Shown in pieces: positions 59,521-64,000 of a DNA stretch of 64,000 nt. The notes under the pieces are model-generated. The model worked only from the letters and a program-made list of their open reading frames with translations, ran no database searches and had not been told where the DNA came from. The position numbers and the translations under genes were made by a program. The stretch comes from Streptomyces sp. NBC_01216 (GTDB taxonomy: Bacteria; Actinomycetota; Actinomycetes; Streptomycetales; Streptomycetaceae): contig NZ_CP108677.1 of NCBI RefSeq assembly GCF_035994945.1, positions 3,596,001-3,660,000 on the forward strand, in the 5' to 3' direction. The stretch's first letter is position 1, and every line of letters begins with the position of its first letter.

Positions 59521-59536
59521 AGTTCATTGTTCAACT
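59521..59536. promoter_or_regulatory. Candidate MarR/HxlR-type operator before pirin gene
   Basis: AGTTCATTGTTCAACT has AGTT/AACT arms in an AT-rich patch 28 bp before the pirin start. Pirin genes are often MarR-controlled; no regulator gene is adjacent. Confidence 0.35.
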
Positions 59537-59563
59537 AAAGTGGTCGCACAAGGAGGCCCTCCC

Positions 59564-60526
59564 ATGCCCGCTGTGACTGTCGAGAACCCGCTCACCCTGC
59601 CGCGCGTCGTCGCCCCGGCCGACGCCGCCGCCCGTCCCGTGCTCGCCGTGACCACGGCGCCCTCCGGCTTCGAGGGCGAGGGCTTCCCGGTGCGCCGCGC
59701 GTTCGCCGGGATCAACTACCAGTATCTCGACCCGTTCATCATGATGGACCAGATGGGCGAGGTGGAGTACGCCCCCGGTGAGCCGAAGGGCACCCCGTGG
59801 CACCCGCACCGGGGCTTCGAGACCGTCACCTACATCATCGACGGGATCTTCGACCACCAGGACTCCAACGGCGGTGGCGGCACCATCACCAACGGCGACA
59901 CCCAGTGGATGACCGCGGGCTCGGGCCTGCTGCACATCGAGGCGCCGCCGGAGTCCCTGGTCGTCAGCGGCGGGCTCTTCCACGGCCTCCAGCTGTGGGT
60001 GAACCTGCCCGCCTCCGACAAGATGATGACCCCGCGCTACCAGGACATCCGCGGCGGCCAGGTGCAGCTGCTGACCTCGCCGGACGGCGGCGCGCTGTTC
60101 CGGGTCATCGCCGGCGAGCTGGACGGCCACCAGGGTCCGGGCGTCACCCACACCCCGATCTCGATGATCCACGCGACCGTCCGGCCGGGCGCGGAGGCGA
60201 CCCTGCCGTGGCGCGAGGACTTCAACGGGCTGGCGTACGTGCTCGCGGGCCGCGGCACGGTCGGCACCGACCGCCGCCCGGTCCACATGGGTCAGACCGC
60301 CGTCTTCGGCAAGGGCGGCTCGCTGACGGTCCGCGCGGACGACAAGCAGGACGGGCACACCCCCGACCTGGAGATCGTCCTCCTCGGCGGCCGGCCGATC
60401 CGTGAACCGATGGCGCACTACGGACCGTTCGTGATGAACAGCCAGGCCGAACTGCGCCAGGCGTTCGAGGACTTCCAGGCGGGACGGCTGGGCACGATCC
60501 CGGCGGTCCACGGGATGGGCGAGTAG
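59564..60526 (+). CDS. Pirin family protein
   Basis: Bicupin iron protein of 320 residues. The N-terminal cupin has PWHPHRGFETVTYIIDG with metal-binding His residues and GSGLLHIEAPPESL with a further His and Glu. The C-terminal cupin has LPWREDFNGLAYVLAGRGTVG. Bacterial pirins can have quercetinase activity or affect pyruvate metabolism; the role here is open. AGGAGG stands 8 bases before the ATG at 59564. The frame extends far upstream through sseB, but as shadow sequence. Confidence 0.92.
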   Translation: MPAVTVENPLTLPRVVAPADAAARPVLAVTTAPSGFEGEGFPVRRAFAGINYQYLDPFIMMDQMGEVEYAPGEPKGTPWHPHRGFETVTYIIDGIFDHQDSNGGGGTITNGDTQWMTAGSGLLHIEAPPESLVVSGGLFHGLQLWVNLPASDKMMTPRYQDIRGGQVQLLTSPDGGALFRVIAGELDGHQGPGVTHTPISMIHATVRPGAEATLPWREDFNGLAYVLAGRGTVGTDRRPVHMGQTAVFGKGGSLTVRADDKQDGHTPDLEIVLLGGRPIREPMAHYGPFVMNSQAELRQAFEDFQAGRLGTIPAVHGMGE

Positions 60527-60539
60527 GCGCGGGGACAAG

Positions 60540-60565
60540 GCCCCCGCCCGCCGCGGGGCGGGGGC
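60540..60565 (+). terminator. Terminator after pirin gene
   Basis: GCCCCCGCCC pairs with GGGCGGGGGC, a 10-bp stem with a short loop, 14 bp after the stop. Confidence 0.75.
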
Positions 60566-60710
60566 GTGCGCGGACGGTGACGGCACGGCGCGGGCGGCGG
60601 CCCGGCTCCGCCGTGCCGCGCCGGTCGGGCCGACACGTCCCTGACGGAGCGTCACCCGTCCGGGCTCGCAGCGCAGGACGACACGCCGCGGGGCGTGGTC
60701 CGGTGGACGG

Positions 60711-61805
60711 GTGCAGACGCAGCCGGAGCCGCCCCGACCGCTCCTTCCCGAGCCCGCGCGCCGCGCCGCCGCCTGGTGCGTCGTCGCGCTGCTGCTCATG
60801 GCGGTCGCCGCCGTCGCTATCTGGCTCTGCGTCGCGCTCCAGACGGCCGTCACCCCCGTGCTGCTGGCCCTGCTCGGCACCGCGCTCCTCGGCCCCCTCT
60901 ACCGGCGGCTGCTCCGCATGAGGGTGCACAAGACGGTCGCCGCCGCGCTCACCGTCGTCGCCGTCCTCGCCGTCGTCGGCGGTGCGGCCTATGTCGTGGT
61001 CGTCGCCCTCGTCGAGACCGGCGACCAGATCATCGAGTCGCTGCGGCAGGCCGCCGCCGACATCGCCCGGCACCTGGGCGCGGCCGGCACCTCCCTGGAC
61101 GACGTCGCACGGAACGCCAGGTCGCTGTTGCAGCAGTTCGGCGGGACCGCGGCCTCCGGGGTGCTCTCGGGCCTCAGCGTCGTGGGCCAGATGATCGCCA
61201 CCGCCGTCCTCGCGCTGCTGCTGATCTTCTTCTTCCTCCGCGACTCCGACCGGGCCGTCGACGCCCTGCGGTCACTGGCCCCCCGGGCGACCGGCGACAC
61301 GGTCGAGGCGATGGCGCGCCGGGCCTTCGAGGCGGTCGAGGGCTTCATGCGCGGGACGACCTTCGTCGCGCTCGTGGACGCCTTCCTGATCGGCGCCGGC
61401 CTGCTGGTCCTGCGGGTGCCCGGCGCGGTCGGGCTCGCCGCGCTGGTGTTCGTGACCGCCTACATCCCGTACCTCGGTGCCTTCCTCTCCGGGGCCGTCG
61501 CCGTCCTCGTGGCGCTCGCCGACCGCGGCTTCCTCATCGCCCTGTGGGTCCTCGGCATCGTCCTCGCCGTCCAGGTCCTGGAGGGCAACGTGCTCCAGCC
61601 GATGGTCCAGAGCCGCACCGTGCAGATGCACCCCGCCGTCGTCATGCTCGCGATCACCGCCGGCGCGTCCGTGGCCGGCATCCTGGGCATGCTGCTCGCC
61701 GTCCCGCTGACGGCCGCGGCGTTCGGCGTGCTGGGAGAGCTGCGCGACCGGTACGGTACGGCGCCGCCGGTACCGGAGGAGCCGGCGGCGGAGGAAGCCG
61801 GCTGA
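60711..61805 (+). CDS. AI-2E family transporter (TqsA/PerM type)
   Basis: A 364-residue membrane protein with about seven to eight helices. Two N-terminal helices are followed by a conserved outer/inner loop region (about 95-155), then helix-rich domains with DRAVDALRSLAP, VTAYIPYLGAFLSGAVAVLVAL (family mark) and EGNVLQPMVQSRTVQMHP (family mark). Named after AI-2 exporter TqsA, but many members are Na+/H+ antiporters or have no known substrate. It starts at GTG 60711 and stands alone. Confidence 0.9.
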   Translation: MQTQPEPPRPLLPEPARRAAAWCVVALLLMAVAAVAIWLCVALQTAVTPVLLALLGTALLGPLYRRLLRMRVHKTVAAALTVVAVLAVVGGAAYVVVVALVETGDQIIESLRQAAADIARHLGAAGTSLDDVARNARSLLQQFGGTAASGVLSGLSVVGQMIATAVLALLLIFFFLRDSDRAVDALRSLAPRATGDTVEAMARRAFEAVEGFMRGTTFVALVDAFLIGAGLLVLRVPGAVGLAALVFVTAYIPYLGAFLSGAVAVLVALADRGFLIALWVLGIVLAVQVLEGNVLQPMVQSRTVQMHPAVVMLAITAGASVAGILGMLLAVPLTAAAFGVLGELRDRYGTAPPVPEEPAAEEAG

Positions 61806-61840
61806 CCCGACAGGCTCTCAGGCTCAGTTCAGACCCAGAC

Positions 61841-62653
61841 TCAGGCCGGCGCGCCGCCTGGTTCGAAGGACGCCAGCATCTGTTCCAGGGCCGCCTGGTC
61901 GGGGCCGACGAAGGGGTCCGCGTCCGGCGCCAGCGTGATCGTCTCCAGCATCGTGTCCGTCATCCGTACGGCGGGCGGCAGATGGGAACCGAGCACGATC
62001 TCCGGGTTCATGTCCCGCAGCGGGACGAGCGTCGACCGGTACTTCCCGGCGTCCACGACGTGCACCCAGGGGCTGTCCACCGTCGCCCACAGGAGCTGTG
62101 CGGCGCGCAGTTCGTCCGGCCGCAGGTCGCTCGCGTGCCCGCTCTGGGCGAGTTCGGCGGTCGGCATCGGCGCCCCGAAGCAGTCGGAGCTGAAGCAGAT
62201 CCGGGTCTTCTCGTCGAAGAAGCCGACGGTCGCCGGGTTGTCGAACAACGGCGGTCTGAAGGCGTCCAGCTTGCGGTCGCCGACGTCCAGCGACTGCCCC
62301 GGGTTGAGGAAGTAGACCCGGTCCATCGGGAGCGGGCGTTCCGTGGTCATGATCCCGGCACCGAGGAAGGTGGTCACCACCCGCGCCTCCGGCGCCGCCT
62401 CCAGCAGCGCGAAGATGCCGCCCGTGTGATCGCGGTCGGGGTGTGTGAGCCAGATCCAGCGGACGTCGGCGGGGTCGACGACCGAGCCGAGCGCGGCGAC
62501 GAAGTCGCGGTCCGCGACGGAGAGCCCGGTGTCGACGACGACCGGTTCCCGGGCGGTGAGGACGTAGGCGTTGACCGGGATGTGACCGATTCCCGGGATG
62601 TCGAGACTGTCGGCCAGGACGGTGGTGTCGCTCCCGACCCTGTGGGTGTCCAT
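61841..62653 (-). CDS. MBL-fold metallohydrolase (ODP-like)
   Basis: A 270-residue metallo-beta-lactamase-fold protein. The metal motif is THPDRDHTGG (His71, Asp73, Asp75, His76), with the later Asp in SSDCFGAPM and His in LGSHLPPA. Substitution of the usual HxHxDH by HPDRDH places it in the flavodiiron/ODP-like branch that may bind di-iron. No flavodoxin domain is fused. The substrate is unknown. It is convergent with the AI-2E gene. Confidence 0.85.
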   Translation of the reverse strand: MDTHRVGSDTTVLADSLDIPGIGHIPVNAYVLTAREPVVVDTGLSVADRDFVAALGSVVDPADVRWIWLTHPDRDHTGGIFALLEAAPEARVVTTFLGAGIMTTERPLPMDRVYFLNPGQSLDVGDRKLDAFRPPLFDNPATVGFFDEKTRICFSSDCFGAPMPTAELAQSGHASDLRPDELRAAQLLWATVDSPWVHVVDAGKYRSTLVPLRDMNPEIVLGSHLPPAVRMTDTMLETITLAPDADPFVGPDQAALEQMLASFEPGGAPA

Positions 62654-62764
62654 AGGAAACTCCGTGGTCCCCCCGGCGGCCGTACGCGTCCAGTCTCCTC
62701 CGCTCGTCGGCGCTCCGCGAGGCGAGCCGGTCCGGGCACCGGGAGTGACCGGAGGCGCCGGAGG

Positions 62765-64000
62765 TCAGCCGACGGGCTCCGGGCGGGGACCGCTCTCCGC
62801 CCGCGGCGGCTCGTGCAGTTCGAACCAGATCGACTTGCCCTCGCCCCGCGGGTCCACGCCCCACGCGTGCGCCAGCATCTCCATCAGCACCAGCCCGCGG
62901 CCCGAGGAGGCCATCTCCCCCGGGTGGCGTTTGTGGGGCAGCTCGTCGCTGCCGTCGGAGACCTCGACGCGCAGCCGGCGGGTCTTGTCCGCGCACGTCA
63001 CCTCCGCGACCAACAGTGCGTCCCCGTCGGTGTGGATGAGGACGTTGGTGACCATCTCGGAGACCATCAGGACCGCCGAGTCGACCTGTTCCTCGTCGGT
63101 CCAGTCGTGCAGGAGCTGGCGCAGGTGCTGCCGGGCGGAAGCGATGCGCTGCTGCTCCGCCTGGGGGACGGTCATCATCGTGCGTCTCGGGGCCCGCGAT
63201 ACGGCCGCTCCCCGCCGGGAGAGCAGGAGGAGCGCGATGTCGTCCTCGCGGCGGTCGGCGAGCGGTCCCGTGGTGTGGTGGGAGCCCGGCCCGTGGACGG
63301 CCTCCACCAGGCGGTCGGCGAGCTCCTCCAGGGAGTTCCCGTCATGCCCTTCGAGCAGGGCGCGGACCCGCTCCCAGCCCGTGTCGAGGTCGTGTCCGCC
63401 GGTCTCCAGAAGCCCGTCGGTGCACATCATCAGGGTCTCGCCGGGCTCCAGCGTGAGCCGGGTGGTCGGGTAGTCGGTGTCGGGGTCGATGCCGAGCGGC
63501 AGTCCGCCGGCCGTCGGCCGCAGCAGAACCGTTCCGTCGGCCATGCGGAACGCCGGGTCGGGATGACCGGCACGGGCGATGTCCAGCGTGCCGGAGACCG
63601 GGTCGATCTCCATGTACAGGCAGGTCGCGAAGCGCGTTCCGGCGTCCCCGGAGTGCGTGCCGTCGACCTCGCCCGGCCGGGGGGCCGTGCCGCCACGCGG
63701 GTACTCCGTCTCGCCGTCGGTGATCCCGTAGAGGAAGCGCGAGGCGCGGGAGAGCACCGCGTCCGGGCGGTGGCCCTCGGCGGCGTAGGCGCGCAGGGCG
63801 ATGCGCAGCTGCCCCATCAGGCCGGCCGCGCGCACGTCGTGGCCCTGGACGTCGCCGATGACCAGGGCCATGCGCCCGCCGGGCAGGTGGATCATGTCGT
63901 ACCAGTCGCCGCCGACCTGGAGTCCGCCGCCCGTGGGCACGTAGCGGGCGGCGACGTGCAGGCCGGGCAGGCCGGGACCGAGGACCGGCATCATCGCGCG
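62765..64000 (-). CDS. SpoIIE-family PP2C phosphatase with C-terminal RsbW-like ATPase (5' partial)
   Basis: The frame is open to the window end, so the N-terminus, where GAF/PAS or membrane domains usually lie, is missing; ATGs at 63994 and 63991 are probably internal. The visible 410 residues start with the SpoIIE domain (VGGDWYDMI, LVIGDVQGHDVRAAGLMGQL with metal-binding Asp, EPGETLMMCTDGL). After about residue 280 comes a HATPase_c domain of the anti-sigma-factor type (SEMVTNVLIHTDGDALL, SSGRGLVLMEMLA). Such proteins control partner-switching sigma regulation. Streptomyces carries many paralogues, so the target cannot be named. Confidence 0.9.
   Translation of the reverse strand, partial: RAMMPVLGPGLPGLHVAARYVPTGGGLQVGGDWYDMIHLPGGRMALVIGDVQGHDVRAAGLMGQLRIALRAYAAEGHRPDAVLSRASRFLYGITDGETEYPRGGTAPRPGEVDGTHSGDAGTRFATCLYMEIDPVSGTLDIARAGHPDPAFRMADGTVLLRPTAGGLPLGIDPDTDYPTTRLTLEPGETLMMCTDGLLETGGHDLDTGWERVRALLEGHDGNSLEELADRLVEAVHGPGSHHTTGPLADRREDDIALLLLSRRGAAVSRAPRRTMMTVPQAEQQRIASARQHLRQLLHDWTDEEQVDSAVLMVSEMVTNVLIHTDGDALLVAEVTCADKTRRLRVEVSDGSDELPHKRHPGEMASSGRGLVLMEMLAHAWGVDPRGEGKSIWFELHEPPRAESGPRPEPVG

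Noticed and set aside
1..64000. tRNA, rRNA, CRISPR arrays and riboswitches
   Set aside because: No tRNA-like T-loop/acceptor pattern, no rRNA sequence, no regular direct-repeat array and no recognised riboswitch core were seen by eye. A covariance-model search would be needed to exclude small RNAs.

Overview
The window is chromosomal DNA of a Streptomyces-type actinomycete. The evidence is very high G+C with strong third-position bias, frequent GTG starts, many 4-base ATGA/GTGA gene overlaps, PASTA-type Ser/Thr kinases, a Bpa-type proteasome activator, LURP-one, DUF6458 and DUF5819 proteins, and parS sites of the Streptomyces form GTTTCACGTGAAAC. From memory the gene order resembles the SCO38xx region of S. 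coelicolor, in the origin-proximal core arm. The parS sites fit that placement.

Layout. 1-2.2 kb: a J-domain-like protein (5' end cut off by the window), a rhodanese and an acyl-CoA dehydrogenase. 2.2-13 kb: aerobic phenylacetate catabolism. It comprises paaABCDE (minus strand), a divergent trio (DUF5819, HTTM-type membrane protein, TrmH-like RNA methyltransferase), paaN, paaH and a TetR regulator. 13.3-17.7 kb: an Lrp/AsnC regulator divergent from a branched-chain 2-oxoacid dehydrogenase operon (E1a, E1b, E2). 17.9-21.3 kb: molybdenum cofactor genes (MobA-like with DUF6457, MoeA) and a K+ channel. 21.3-28.6 kb: a quinone oxidoreductase, Bpa, a PadR-controlled ABC exporter and a Pro/Ser-rich surface protein. 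28.7-34.8 kb: two divergent Ser/Thr kinases, an APH-like kinase, a PNPOx-like protein and a NarL/DevR-type response regulator. 35.1-38.7 kb: a second E1a/E1b/E2 operon. 38.9-43.3 kb: GntR, MFS, a mycothiol-type DinB protein, a nitrilase-family amidase and LURP-one.

43.3-49.9 kb is an accessory island. It holds a truncated DUF6879 gene, an HTH/DUF5753 gene fused in frame to a serine integrase that lacks its catalytic N-terminus, and an XRE regulator gene split by a complete 1,677-bp IS element with matching inverted ends and a 3-bp target duplication. It also holds a small Cys-motif peptide gene coupled to a GRDP-like gene, and a SAM methyltransferase. 50-64 kb returns to core genes: a thioredoxin/NHL protein, M18 aminopeptidase, a large acyl-CoA dehydrogenase, a secreted/lipoprotein cluster, SseB, pirin, an AI-2E transporter, an MBL-fold protein and a SpoIIE phosphatase cut by the window end.

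Main regulatory observation: one operator-like sequence, ACCGA(A/T)C(G/A)(A/T)TCGGT, occurs upstream of paaA, between paaN and paaH, and upstream of the bkd operon. DnaA-box-like 9-mers lie within 35-46 bp of each copy. This suggests that one regulator, probably the TetR protein encoded after paaH, joins phenylacetate and branched-chain amino-acid catabolism.
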